In this document: one piece after another, positions 25,999 to 35,270 of the stretch
Numbering within the stretch: the first letter of the stretch is position 1
Layout: every line of letters begins with the position of its first letter
DNA from: Skermanella rosea
Lineage (GTDB): Bacteria > Pseudomonadota > Alphaproteobacteria > Azospirillales > Azospirillaceae
Assembly (NCBI RefSeq): GCF_016806835.2
Contig: NZ_CP086111.1
Location: 5,263,471 to 5,327,470, forward strand
Reading direction: 5' to 3'
Length of the DNA: 64,000 nucleotides
Notes under the pieces: model-generated
What the model was told of the DNA's origin: nothing
The model's database searches: none
The model's input: only the letters and a program-made list of their open reading frames with translations
Position numbers and translations under genes: made by a program

Positions 25999-26895
25999 TC
26001 AGCCGGCCTTCAACTGGCCGGTGACCCAGTATTCGATCCGCTCCGGGTTCTTCTTGATGTAGTTGTCAACCGCCTGCTCGTAGCTGCTGCTCTGGGCCTC
26101 GAACATGATCGCCTCGACGTCAGCCAGCGGCAGCACCATGCGGCCCAGGAACTCGTAGGCCTCCGGCTGGTCCTGGTAGAACCCCTTGCGGACCAGCTTG
26201 TTGACGCTCTCCAGCCCGCCCAGCGATCCCTTGGGATCGTCCAGGTAGCGCAGCTCGTGCTTGGCGAACATCCAATGCGGGCTCCAGCTGGTGGCCACGA
26301 TCCAGTCCTTGCGGCGCTCCGCCCGTTCGACGCCGGCGAGCATAGCGGCGTCGCTGGCCGAGATCAGCTGGTAGTCCGTCAGGCCGTAGTCCTTCAGCGC
26401 CTGTTCGGACGCCTGCATCAGCCCCGCGCCGGGGTCGATGCCCTGGATCTTGCTGCCGAGCTTCTGCTTCACCTCGGGCTTGCTCAGGTCCTCGATGCTC
26501 TTCAGCTCGGACTCCGGGATGTAGGCCGGAACCACCCAGCCCAGCTTGGCGCGGGTATACATCGGGCCGAGATCGTCCACGTCCTGACCGACCTTGTCCA
26601 GGTAGGGCTTGTGGGTCAGCGGTTGCCACGACATCAGCATGGCGTCGAGGTTGCCCGACGCGATGCCCTGGTACTGGATGCCGATATCGGCCATGGTCAG
26701 CTGGACCGTGTAGCCCATGCGGTCTTCCATGACCTTCTTCGCCAGCTTGGTCACCGCCTCGGCGTCGGACCAAGCCGTCCAGCCGATGTTGATCTTCTTC
26801 TCGGCGGCCAGCGCGGGACCGGCCAGTGCGGCCACCATCACGGCGGCGGCGGCCGAGGTTGCGGCGACGCTCAAAGCCCTGGAAAAAATTCCCAT
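25999..26895 (-). CDS. proX: Glycine betaine/proline ABC transporter substrate-binding protein
   Basis: A 298-residue periplasmic OpuAC-type binding protein. It has a signal peptide (AAAAVMVAALAGPALA-AEKK). Trp residues in IGWTAWSD, MLMSWQPLTH and TSWSPHWMF are plausible members of the quaternary-ammonium cage. It is the last gene of a probable operon with proV and proW (45 bp after proW). In sequence character it differs from the two ChoX-like proteins of the window, so it likely binds glycine betaine or a related betaine. Confidence 0.92.
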   Translation of the reverse strand: MGIFSRALSVAATSAAAAVMVAALAGPALAAEKKINIGWTAWSDAEAVTKLAKKVMEDRMGYTVQLTMADIGIQYQGIASGNLDAMLMSWQPLTHKPYLDKVGQDVDDLGPMYTRAKLGWVVPAYIPESELKSIEDLSKPEVKQKLGSKIQGIDPGAGLMQASEQALKDYGLTDYQLISASDAAMLAGVERAERRKDWIVATSWSPHWMFAKHELRYLDDPKGSLGGLESVNKLVRKGFYQDQPEAYEFLGRMVLPLADVEAIMFEAQSSSYEQAVDNYIKKNPERIEYWVTGQLKAG

Positions 26896-26940
26896 CTTCT
26901 GTTAGCCTCCTGTATCATCATTCTGATTTTTGCCCGACGC

Positions 26941-27849
26941 TTAATGCGTCGGGTTCGAACGGGCCGGCGACGGCATCAGCCGTTGCAGGAATGCCGGCAT
27001 CACGAAGCGGCCCTTGGAGGGTGCCGCGGCCTTGGCCCCGAAGCTCTGGGTGATGCGGTCAAGGATGATCGCGAGTAGCACGACGGCCAGGCCGCTCTTG
27101 AAGCCCAGCCCGATGTCGAGCCGCTGGATGCCCTGGAGCACCACGTTGCCGAGCCCGCCGGCGCCGATCATCGAGGCGATCACGACCATCGACAGCGCCA
27201 GCATCATGGTCTGGTTGATGCCGGCCATGATCGACGGCCGGGCGTTGGGAAGCTGGACCCGGAACAGCAGCTGGCGGTCGGTGCAGCCGAAGGCGCGGGC
27301 GGCCTCCACGATCTCGACCGGGACCTGCTGGATGCCCAGCGCGGTCAGGCGGACCGCCGGGGGCATCGCGAAGATCACGGTGGCGATGATGCCCGGGACC
27401 CGGCCCAGGCCGAAGAACATGACGGCCGGGATCAGGTACACGAAGGCCGGCATGGTCTGCATGAAGTCCAGCGTCGTCTTGGAGATGCCCTCGACCAGCT
27501 TGCTCCGCGCCATCCAGACGCCGAGCGGCACGCCCAGGATCAGGCTGAGCATGGTAGCCGCCAGCACAAGGCCCAGCGTCGAGATCGTCTCGGTCCACAG
27601 GCCCATGGAGACGATCAGCAACAGCGCCACCAGCGTGAACAGCCCGAAGCGCAGGCTGACCCGCCAGCCGGAGAAGGCGGTCAGCAGGGCGATCATCAGC
27701 CAGACCGGCAGGGCCAGCAGCGCCCCGTCGATCGTGGCGCCGAATCCGTCCACCACGGCGGCGATGCCGTCCAGGAACGGCTGGAAATTGTCGAGGATAT
27801 AGTTGACGAGGTCTTCGACCCAGATGTCGAGCGGGATCTGGAAATCCAT
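26941..27849 (-). CDS. proW: Glycine betaine/proline ABC transporter permease
   Basis: A 302-residue inner-membrane permease with about six or seven helices (LPVWLMIALLTAFSGW, FTLVALLLIVSMGLW, and later ATMLSLILGVPLGVWMA). The EAA-type coupling loop is in VEIVEAARAFGCTDRQLLFRVQLPNARPSI. A near-N-terminal amphipathic segment precedes the first helix, as in ProW. It starts four bases after the proV stop, indicating tight co-translation. Confidence 0.93.
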   Translation of the reverse strand: MDFQIPLDIWVEDLVNYILDNFQPFLDGIAAVVDGFGATIDGALLALPVWLMIALLTAFSGWRVSLRFGLFTLVALLLIVSMGLWTETISTLGLVLAATMLSLILGVPLGVWMARSKLVEGISKTTLDFMQTMPAFVYLIPAVMFFGLGRVPGIIATVIFAMPPAVRLTALGIQQVPVEIVEAARAFGCTDRQLLFRVQLPNARPSIMAGINQTMMLALSMVVIASMIGAGGLGNVVLQGIQRLDIGLGFKSGLAVVLLAIILDRITQSFGAKAAAPSKGRFVMPAFLQRLMPSPARSNPTH

Positions 27850-27853
27850 CGGG

Positions 27854-29188
27854 TCAGCCCTCCCGGTCCAGGGTCTTCAGCAGGGACGAGGGCGAGATCG
27901 AGCCGACCAGCTTGTTCTCGCCGTCCACCACGGGGACCGGGCATTCGGTCGAGGCGACGGTGCGCATCACCTCGTGCAGCGGAGTCTCGGCCGAGATCGG
28001 ATCGACGTCGGGCAGAAAGGCGTGGACGAAGCGGGGCTGGTCCTCCGCCGCCAGCGCGCGCTCCAGCGAGCTGCGCGACACGGTGCCCTGGTAGCGCTGG
28101 TCCTGGTCGTGGACATAGCCGTATTCCTGGTTGCCCCCGGCCAGCTTCTCCAGCGCCGGCTGGAGCACGCCCGGCGTGCGGACGACGGCCGTCGCCTCCT
28201 GGAAATGCGCCACGTCGCCGGCGCGCAGCACGCGCGACACGTCCACGTTGCGGAAGAAGGAGCGGACATAATCGTCGGCCGGGTTGCGCAGGATCTCGAA
28301 GGGCGTGCCGACCTGGACGATGCTGCCGCCCTCCATGATCGCGATCCGGTCGCCGATCCGCATGGCCTCGTCAAGGTCGTGGGAGATGAAGATGATGGTC
28401 CGCTTGTGCTCGCGCTGGAGGCGCAGCAGCTCGTCCTGCATCTCGGTCCGGATCAGCGGGTCGAGGGCGGAGAAGGCCTCGTCCATCAGCATGATGGTCG
28501 GGTTGTTGGCGAGCGCCCGGGCAAGGCCGACACGCTGCTGCATGCCGCCCGACATCTCGCGCGGATAGCGCTGGGCGTACTGGCCCAGCCCGACCTGCTC
28601 CAGCGCCTCCAGGGCAGCCTCGTGGCGCTTCTGCTTGGGCACGCCTGCGATCTCGAGCCCGAAGGCGGCATTGTCCAGCGCGGTCAGGTGGGGCATCAGC
28701 GCGAAGGACTGGAACACCATGCTCATGTCCTTGCGGCGGACGCCGATCAGTTCCTTCTTCGACATCTGCACGAGGTCGCGCCCGTCGAACACGATCTTGC
28801 CGGCGCTCGGCTCGATCAGGCGGTTGAGCAGGCGGATCATGGTAGACTTGCCCGAGCCGGACAGGCCCATGATCACGAAGATCTCGCCGCTGCGGACCTG
28901 GAAGCTCGCATCCTTGACGCCGACGGTGACGCCCAGCTTCTTGAACACCTCGTCCTTGGTGGCGCCCGCGTTCAGCATGTCGAGCGCCGGCTTCGGATCG
29001 TCGGCGAAGATCTTGTAGACGTTGGAGACGTCGAGCCGGACATCGCCGGCGGCATCCTTGGATTTCGTGCCGGCCGGTCGAGCTACGGCCACAGGCGCCG
29101 ATGCCGCGCCGGAGGCCGCCGGAAATGAGCGCAGCGGAGCCGATTGAACGGAGTCTTTGCTCGTTATGCCCTCGAACGCTGCTTTCAT
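27854..29188 (-). CDS. proV: Glycine betaine/proline ABC transporter ATPase with CBS domains
   Basis: A 444-residue ATPase. Walker A is GLSGSGKST, Q loop MVFQSFALMPH, signature MSGGMQQRVGLARAL, Walker B IMLMDEAFSALD and H loop ISHDLDEA. Two CBS domains (about residues 325-440) follow, which in OpuA-type transporters sense ionic strength. The N-terminal extension of about 50 residues before VSNVYKIFADDP is longer than in E. coli ProV and Ala/Ser-rich. GAGGA seven bases upstream sets the start. It is 64 bp downstream of etfB on the same strand, so it may belong to the dgcAB-etfAB transcription unit. Confidence 0.95.
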   Translation of the reverse strand: MKAAFEGITSKDSVQSAPLRSFPAASGAASAPVAVARPAGTKSKDAAGDVRLDVSNVYKIFADDPKPALDMLNAGATKDEVFKKLGVTVGVKDASFQVRSGEIFVIMGLSGSGKSTMIRLLNRLIEPSAGKIVFDGRDLVQMSKKELIGVRRKDMSMVFQSFALMPHLTALDNAAFGLEIAGVPKQKRHEAALEALEQVGLGQYAQRYPREMSGGMQQRVGLARALANNPTIMLMDEAFSALDPLIRTEMQDELLRLQREHKRTIIFISHDLDEAMRIGDRIAIMEGGSIVQVGTPFEILRNPADDYVRSFFRNVDVSRVLRAGDVAHFQEATAVVRTPGVLQPALEKLAGGNQEYGYVHDQDQRYQGTVSRSSLERALAAEDQPRFVHAFLPDVDPISAETPLHEVMRTVASTECPVPVVDGENKLVGSISPSSLLKTLDREG

Positions 29189-29252
29189 CTCATGGTCCTC
29201 TTCCCTGTTTTTACATCGGTTACCTGCAACTGTACCCGCATGCTTATTTCAT

Positions 29253-30026
29253 TCAACGAATCATTCCCTGTTCGATCAGGCATTCGTAGATCGCCGACGC
29301 CGCGTCTTCAGGCGACGGACGGACCATCAGCCTGCCCTGTCCGGTCCTGGTCTCGGTCGCCGCCTTCAGGCGGTCGAGCGCCGAGCCGCCCCGCCGGGAC
29401 ACCATCAGCCTGGGCTTGGCCCGCCACGGCCGGACGGTGCAATCCGCGAGGAAGTCATCGGCGACGCCCTCGGCCGGCAGGACGTCGACGACGCCGCGCC
29501 GGGCGCGGGCGAATGCGCTCTGGCGCGCCGCCGGCGCCGATCCATGCAAAGTCGCGACCAGTGGCAGCCCGGCACCGACCAGCCGGCGCCGTCCGCGCGG
29601 CAGTGCCTGGGTCAGTTCGGCGCCGCCGCCGGAAAGCTCCAGCGCGACAACGTCCGGAACGAGCGGACGTTCCAGCGATCGTGCCACCAGATAAGGCACC
29701 ATGCCGCTGTCTTCGCCACCTTCGGCGACCGCCCCGGCCAGGACGAGCGCCGGCGCCAGCGCCCGCAGGCGGGTCGCGAGGGCCGGGACCGGGTCGGCGC
29801 CGGACGCCAGTTCCAGCACCTCCAGCCGGTCCAGGCCCATGCCGAGGTAATCGCGGAGCGCCGGGTTCGCCGGGTCCCCGGCATGGAGCGCATGGACGCG
29901 GGCGGCATGGCCGCCTTCGACCAGCCGAAGCGCCAGTTCCAGCGCCTGGGCGTCGAGCGGCGCGCGCCTGGGGCGGCCCGACGCCGGATGGCGCCCGACG
30001 GAGAGCAGGACGGCCACGTCAATCAT
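29253..30026 (-). CDS. etfB: Electron transfer flavoprotein beta subunit (dimethylglycine pathway)
   Basis: A 257-residue ETF-beta-family protein from the ATG at 30026, which overlaps the etfA stop by eight bases. The N-terminal VAVLLSVGRHPASGRP and the nucleotide-fold segment LVLAGAVAEGGEDSGMVPYLVARSL match ETF beta, although the family signature is divergent. It is placed after dgcA, dgcB and etfA, as in Pseudomonas dimethylglycine clusters. It would take electrons from DgcAB and deliver them to the quinone pool. Confidence 0.85.
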   Translation of the reverse strand: MIDVAVLLSVGRHPASGRPRRAPLDAQALELALRLVEGGHAARVHALHAGDPANPALRDYLGMGLDRLEVLELASGADPVPALATRLRALAPALVLAGAVAEGGEDSGMVPYLVARSLERPLVPDVVALELSGGGAELTQALPRGRRRLVGAGLPLVATLHGSAPAARQSAFARARRGVVDVLPAEGVADDFLADCTVRPWRAKPRLMVSRRGGSALDRLKAATETRTGQGRLMVRPSPEDAASAIYECLIEQGMIR

Positions 30027-31236
30027 GACCACCCCGCTCGCGGCGGCGTTCGCGCGCATGCCGGATCAGGGCCGGCATGACCGCCTGGGCGTCGGCCACG
30101 ATCGCGAGGTCGGCGCGCTTGATCATCTCGGCGTGAAGGTCGGTGTTGACGGCGATGACGTGCTTTACCTCCGATATGCCTTGCAGATGCTGGGGCGCTC
30201 CCGCGATCCCCAGCGCGAAATAGCAGCGCGCCGTCACCAGCGTTCCGGACGCGCCGATCTGGCGGTCCCTGGGCAGATGCCCGGCGTCGCAGACGACGCG
30301 GCTGCCGCCGCGCGTGGCCCCCAGCACCTCCGCCAGTTCGGCGAACGACACCCAGTCGGTCAGGCCGTTGCCGGCGCTGACGATGAAATCCGCTTCGGCC
30401 AGCGAGAGCCGGTCAGGGTCGGTCTCCAGCAGGCGCGCGAAGCGGATGCCCGCCGATACCGGGAAGGCCGGATCCGGAGCCGGGATCGGCCGCGCCTCGT
30501 GGCGGACATCGTCGAGCGGCGGAACGGCATCGGGAGCGATGCTCATCAGCCGCGCCGGGGCACGGCTCAGTTCCGATGAGCCACCGCAGGCACGCCGGCC
30601 CGCCTGGGTCGGTGTCAGTGTCTGGACACCCGGAAACAGCCGTTCGCCGGTTGCCGCCGCGACGCGGCGCGCCAGATCGGCACCGCCGGAAGCACTTTCG
30701 GCAAACAGCACGTGTCGCGGCTTCAGACTGTCCACCGCGGCGAGCACCAGGGCGGTGCGTCGCTCCGGGCAATAGCCGGCAAATAGTTCGAAGTCAACCT
30801 TCATAACCCGATCGATACCGGCGGCGCCAAGGTCCGGCGCGGCGGCAAGCGCCACCACGGCCCCCCCGCCGGCATCGGCGAGGACGCGTCCGGCGGCGAT
30901 TACCTGGCGGTCATGGTCGGTGATCTCGCCATCGGGCTGGTCCAGGACGACCAGCACCAGGAACGCCGGGTCGTCGATGATCCGGACGGAAGGCCCGGCC
31001 GCGGCTGCGGTCTCTAGGCGACCCTGCTGCCCCGGATGGGCCAGGGCGGCGCCGCTCCAGTCGAAGCGGCGCCGCGCTCCGACCTGGACGGCGGCCCCGG
31101 CGCGCTCGGCCCGGGGATCGCGGCGCCGCCGGCCGCCCGGTGCCGGTACGGCTCCCCGGGCGATGCGCCGGCGCGGCTGCTCCGACACCGTCAGGGCCAG
31201 CAGTTCGGCCCGGGGATCGCGCCGCTTGCGGGTCAT
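30019..31236 (-). CDS. etfA: Electron transfer flavoprotein alpha subunit (dimethylglycine pathway)
   Basis: A 405-residue ETF alpha. An unusually long Arg-rich N-terminal extension (about residues 1-80) precedes the alpha/beta domain. The C-terminal FAD-binding region is clear: DFIVSAGNGLTDW, GASGTLVTARCYFALGIAGAPQHLQGI and VNTDLHAEMIKRADLAIVADA. The start overlaps the dgcB stop by four bases (ATGA) and the end overlaps etfB by eight, so the three are translationally coupled. It is the dedicated electron acceptor for dimethylglycine demethylase. Confidence 0.9.
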   Translation of the reverse strand: MTRKRRDPRAELLALTVSEQPRRRIARGAVPAPGGRRRRDPRAERAGAAVQVGARRRFDWSGAALAHPGQQGRLETAAAAGPSVRIIDDPAFLVLVVLDQPDGEITDHDRQVIAAGRVLADAGGGAVVALAAAPDLGAAGIDRVMKVDFELFAGYCPERRTALVLAAVDSLKPRHVLFAESASGGADLARRVAAATGERLFPGVQTLTPTQAGRRACGGSSELSRAPARLMSIAPDAVPPLDDVRHEARPIPAPDPAFPVSAGIRFARLLETDPDRLSLAEADFIVSAGNGLTDWVSFAELAEVLGATRGGSRVVCDAGHLPRDRQIGASGTLVTARCYFALGIAGAPQHLQGISEVKHVIAVNTDLHAEMIKRADLAIVADAQAVMPALIRHARERRRERGGHD

Positions 31237-33125
31237 GGCCGCGGCTCCGTGGCGGCCAGGACCAGTTCGGCGATCTCGGCGACCTGCGGCCTCGGTCCGA
31301 CCACGCCTTCCAGCATCAGCGCGCAGTTGGGACAGGCCACCGCCACCGTCGCGGCGCCGGTCGCGCGGGCATGGTCCATGCGGACGTCGGGAATGCGCCG
31401 CTCGCCCGCCACGTCGGTCAGCGGCGCCCCGCCGCCGCCGCCGCAGCAGCTCGACCGCAGGCCGGAGCGCTCCATCTCGACGCGGGCGACGCCGATCGCG
31501 TCGAGAAGATCCCGGGGTGCCTCGATCTCGCCGTTGTAGCGGCCGAGATAGCAGGGATCATGGTATGTCACGGACTCCGAAAGCCGGGTCTCCGCCTTCA
31601 GTCGACCGTCCCGCAGCAGGTCCAGCAGGAAGGCGGTGTGGTGGACCACCGGAACGTCGAGCCCGAACGGCCGGTACTCGTTCCGAAGGGTATGGAGCGC
31701 GTGGGGATCGGCGGTGACGATTCGGTCGAAACGATAACGGCGCAACGTGGTGACGTTGCGCCGTGCCAGATCCTGGAATGTCGCCTCGTCGCCGAGCCGC
31801 CGGGCGACGTCGCCGCAGTCCAGCTCTTCCGCCCCCAGCACCGCGAAATCGACCCCGGCGCGGCGGAGCAGCTTCACCAGCGCCCTCAGGGACCGCTGGG
31901 TCCGCAGCTCGAACGCCCCGTCGCCCAGCCACAGCAGTACGTCGCACCCGCCCCGGTCGGCAAGGAGCGGCAGGTCCAGGTCCACCGCCCAGTCCAACCG
32001 CCGGGACAGCGGCCGTCCGCCCGGATTGTCGGTCGCCCGAAGCTCCTCCAGCATGCCGGCCGCCTTGCCCGGGGTGGCGCCCAGTTCCAGGGTCTGGAAG
32101 CGCCGCAGGTCGACCACGGCATCGACATGCTCGATCATCATCGGGCACTCCTGCACGCAGGCGCGGCAGGTGGTGCAGGCCCACAGGGTATCCGGATGCA
32201 CCGTCGGGCCGATGACGGGTTCGGCGGGGCCGCCCTGGGCACTGCCGACGGGGCGCCCGGGATGGCCATGGCCGGCATAGTTCCGATCCGATCCATCCTC
32301 GTCCAGCGCCGTCACCAGGTCCTGGATCAGCTTCTTGGGGTTCAGCGGCAGGCCGGCGGCATAGGCCGGGCAGGCCGTCTCGCACCGGCCGCACTGGACG
32401 CAGGCGTCGAACCCGAGCAGCCGGTTCCAGTCGAAATCCACCGGACGCTCGGCCCCCAGCCTCGGCGCCTCCAGGTCGAGCGGCCGGATCGCGCTGTCGC
32501 GGCCGGCGCCGTCCCGGAACCGCAGGGGGCGGGGATGGGCGACCAGATGGAGGGCGCCGTGAATCGCGTGCTTCAGGGGTCCCTTCCAGACGCCCAGCAC
32601 CAGTTCCGCGCAGCCCCAGGCGCCGGCCAGCACCAGCGCCAGGGCCAGCCATACCGGCAGGACACCCCCGGCGGCCTGGTCCAGCGCCACCGCCAGGAAG
32701 GCCGCGGCATAGGCCAGCAGCGCGAAGGGCAGCCGGCTGAAGCGTCCGCCGGACAGTTCCGCCGGCCGCTCGACCCGGCGGCGCCAGCCGACCATCAGGC
32801 CGCCCGCCAGCATGGCCGCCAGCGCCAGGCTCAGCAGGCCCCAGACGGCGCCGTGCCGTAGCGGCGGCAGGGCCAACGCCACGATCAGCACCAGCGAGGC
32901 GAGGAAGCCGCCGGCCGTCAGCGCGTGGAACCGGGAATTGAAACTGTTGCGCGCCACGACCTCGTGGACATCGACCAGGTAGCGGCGCGGCAGCGCCTTC
33001 AGCCCGGCGACGATATCCACGTCGGCCGCGCGGCCCGCGCGCCAACGCCGGGCCTGGACCAGGGCCAGCAGCAGGCCTGCGGCCAGAGTGGCGATGACGA
33101 TGGCGGAGAGCGTCGTCGCGATCAT
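31233..33125 (-). CDS. dgcB: Dimethylglycine demethylase subunit DgcB (Fe-S oxidoreductase)
   Basis: A 630-residue membrane-linked protein. The N-terminal third has several helices (LSAIVIATLAAGLLLALV, AAMLAGGLMVGW, AYAAAFLAVAL), like a HdrE/NarI-type anchor. Two [4Fe-4S] ferredoxin motifs follow (CVQCGRCETACP and CTTCRACVQECP). The C-terminal domain is CCG/HdrD-like (HDPCYLGRYNG, RSSCCGGGGG, ACPNCALML). It relays electrons from DgcA to EtfAB. The gene begins eight bases after the dgcA stop. The open frame runs far upstream as a shadow of dgcA, but the real start is the ATG at 33125. Confidence 0.93.
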   Translation of the reverse strand: MIATTLSAIVIATLAAGLLLALVQARRWRAGRAADVDIVAGLKALPRRYLVDVHEVVARNSFNSRFHALTAGGFLASLVLIVALALPPLRHGAVWGLLSLALAAMLAGGLMVGWRRRVERPAELSGGRFSRLPFALLAYAAAFLAVALDQAAGGVLPVWLALALVLAGAWGCAELVLGVWKGPLKHAIHGALHLVAHPRPLRFRDGAGRDSAIRPLDLEAPRLGAERPVDFDWNRLLGFDACVQCGRCETACPAYAAGLPLNPKKLIQDLVTALDEDGSDRNYAGHGHPGRPVGSAQGGPAEPVIGPTVHPDTLWACTTCRACVQECPMMIEHVDAVVDLRRFQTLELGATPGKAAGMLEELRATDNPGGRPLSRRLDWAVDLDLPLLADRGGCDVLLWLGDGAFELRTQRSLRALVKLLRRAGVDFAVLGAEELDCGDVARRLGDEATFQDLARRNVTTLRRYRFDRIVTADPHALHTLRNEYRPFGLDVPVVHHTAFLLDLLRDGRLKAETRLSESVTYHDPCYLGRYNGEIEAPRDLLDAIGVARVEMERSGLRSSCCGGGGGAPLTDVAGERRIPDVRMDHARATGAATVAVACPNCALMLEGVVGPRPQVAEIAELVLAATEPRP

Positions 33126-33133
33126 GCCGGCAC

Positions 33134-35170
33134 TCACAGATCCTTGCACAGGCGGGCGGCGTCGTAGATCGCCGCATGGATATTGCGCCCGGCGACCCCG
33201 TCGCCGATGCGGTAGAGGACCGCGTGCCCGTTGCTCCGATGGGGTTGCGGCCGGCCCTCGACCAGGGCCCGCAGGTCCATCTCGCCCCGATTGACCGAGC
33301 GCTCCTTCAGGTCGAAATACAGGCCCTCGTTGGGCAGGGTGCCGAACTCGACCACGACCTGGTCGACCAGCCGCTCCTCCTCCTCGTGGGTGAACTCGTT
33401 GCGCAGCACCGCGACCAGCTTGTTGCCTTCCCTGTAGATCTCGGTGAGCTGGAGGTTGGGCGACATGACGACGCCCAGCTTGTACAGCTCGCGCAGGTGG
33501 ATCGGCTGGTTGGTGGCCCCGACCTCCTCGGCGATCATGCGGTCCTGGGTCGCGATCTCCACCAGGGCGCCGCGCTTCGCCAGGAACTCGGCGCAGGACG
33601 AGGCGTGGTGCTGGCCGGTGCCGTCGTACAGCAGGATATTGTCGGCGGGCTCCACGGTGCCGGACAGCATGTCCCAGGTGGTGACGGCCAGTTCGGCGCC
33701 CTTGACGTCGCCCCGGCTGGGATGGCCGCCGGTCGCCAGGATGATCACGTCGGGCTTCTCCGCCTCGATCAGGTCGGGTGTCGCCTCGACGCCGAGGCGC
33801 ATGTCGGTGCCGAGCCTCGCCGCCTGCTGGGTCAGCCAGCGGGTGATGCCGGTCAGGGCCTCCCGCCAGGTCGCCTTGGCGGCGATGGTGATCTGGCCGC
33901 CGGTCGCGGCGTTCTTCTCGAACAACACCACGGAATGGCCGCGCTCGGCGCAGACCCGCGCCGCCTCCAGCCCGCCGGGGCCGCCGCCGACCACCACCAC
34001 GCGCTTCTTCGCGTCGGCCTTGGGAATGACGTGCGGCATCGTCCGCTCGCGGCCGGTGGCCGCGTTCTGGATGCACAGGGCGTCGCCACCCGCATAGATC
34101 CGGTCGATGCAGTAGCCCGCCCCGACGCATTGCCGGATATCGTCCATCCGCCCTTCCATCAGCTTCCGCACCAGATGCGGGTCGGCGATGTGGGCGCGGG
34201 TCATGGCGACCATGTCCACGTGCCCCTCCGCCACGGCGCGGCCGGCGGTGTTCAGGTCGGTCACCCGCTGGGCGTGGAAGACGGGGATGTCCACCTCGCG
34301 CTTGATGGCGCTGGGCAGGAACAGGAAAGGGGCCACCGGGAACGACATGTTGGGCAGCACGATCGCGTGGGCCAGATGGTCCCGCGCCTGCCCGCCCAGC
34401 ACGTTGGCGAAGTCGATCAGGCCGCGCCCGGCATAGGTGCGGGCGATGGCGACGCAGTCCTCGTGGGTCAGGCCGTCGTCGATCAGCTCGTCGCCGGACA
34501 TGCGGATGCCGATGACGTAGTCGTCGCCGACCGCCTCTCGGCAGGCCTCCAGCACCTCGATGCCGAACCGCATCCGGTTCTCCAGGCTGCCGCCGTACTT
34601 GTCGGTGCGCCGGTTGACCGAGGGGCTCCAGAACTGGTCGATCAGGTGGCCGTGGGCGGCCGACAACTCGAACCCGTCGAGCCCGCCCTCCTTGCAGCGG
34701 CGCGCCGCGGCGGCGTAATCGGCGACGATGCGCCGGATGTCGGTGTCCTCCATCTCCTTCGGGATGGTCCGGCTGGCCGGCTCCCGCCGGGGCGAAGCCG
34801 ACACGGTGGGCAGCCAATTCTCGGTATCCCACTTGGTCCGGCGGCCCATATGGGTGAGCTGGACCATCAATGCCGCGCCATGGGCGTGGATGCGGTCGGA
34901 GAACTCCCGGAAGAAGGGGACGACGCTGTCGTCGGCGACCGAGATCTGGTTCCACGGGGCCGCCGGGCTGTCGAGCGCCACCGACGACGAGCCCCCGAAC
35001 ATGGTCAGGCCGATGCCGCCTTTCGCCTTCTCCTCGTGATAGAGCTGGTAGCGCTCCTTGGGCTTGCCGTCCGAACCGTAGGACGGCGCGTGCGACGTGC
35101 TCATCACCCGGTTGCGGATGGTCAGGTGCTTGATTTTCAAGGGGCGGAGAAGCGCTTCGACGGGAGACAT
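33134..35170 (-). CDS. dgcA: Dimethylglycine demethylase subunit DgcA (NADH:flavin oxidoreductase type)
   Basis: A 678-residue relative of 2,4-dienoyl-CoA reductase and trimethylamine dehydrogenase. An N-terminal TIM barrel with FMN (about 1-370; FELSAAHGHLIDQFWSPSVNRR, YGGSLENRMRF) is followed by a cluster motif CVGAGYCIDRIYAGGDALC. A two-dinucleotide C-terminal half follows (VVVVGGGPGGLEAARV, NILLYDGTGQHHASSCAEFL). It demethylates dimethylglycine to sarcosine. The ATG at 35170 has GAGG five bases upstream. It is first in the dgcA-dgcB-etfA-etfB set. Confidence 0.94.
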   Translation of the reverse strand: MSPVEALLRPLKIKHLTIRNRVMSTSHAPSYGSDGKPKERYQLYHEEKAKGGIGLTMFGGSSSVALDSPAAPWNQISVADDSVVPFFREFSDRIHAHGAALMVQLTHMGRRTKWDTENWLPTVSASPRREPASRTIPKEMEDTDIRRIVADYAAAARRCKEGGLDGFELSAAHGHLIDQFWSPSVNRRTDKYGGSLENRMRFGIEVLEACREAVGDDYVIGIRMSGDELIDDGLTHEDCVAIARTYAGRGLIDFANVLGGQARDHLAHAIVLPNMSFPVAPFLFLPSAIKREVDIPVFHAQRVTDLNTAGRAVAEGHVDMVAMTRAHIADPHLVRKLMEGRMDDIRQCVGAGYCIDRIYAGGDALCIQNAATGRERTMPHVIPKADAKKRVVVVGGGPGGLEAARVCAERGHSVVLFEKNAATGGQITIAAKATWREALTGITRWLTQQAARLGTDMRLGVEATPDLIEAEKPDVIILATGGHPSRGDVKGAELAVTTWDMLSGTVEPADNILLYDGTGQHHASSCAEFLAKRGALVEIATQDRMIAEEVGATNQPIHLRELYKLGVVMSPNLQLTEIYREGNKLVAVLRNEFTHEEEERLVDQVVVEFGTLPNEGLYFDLKERSVNRGEMDLRALVEGRPQPHRSNGHAVLYRIGDGVAGRNIHAAIYDAARLCKDL

Positions 35171-35270
35171 TTGACCTCGGTTCCCCATCATTGTGACAGT
35201 CCCAAGAATTCGCTGGCGTCGGCAGGGGCACCTGCCCTAGCGCGACAAATTTCCGTCAAGTTGCGACAAG

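Noticed and set aside
31233-35231. A 1332-codon frame covering dgcB and dgcA
   Set aside because: Only the part after 33125 is real (DgcB). The upstream part is an out-of-frame shadow of dgcA, so there is no DgcA-DgcB fusion.
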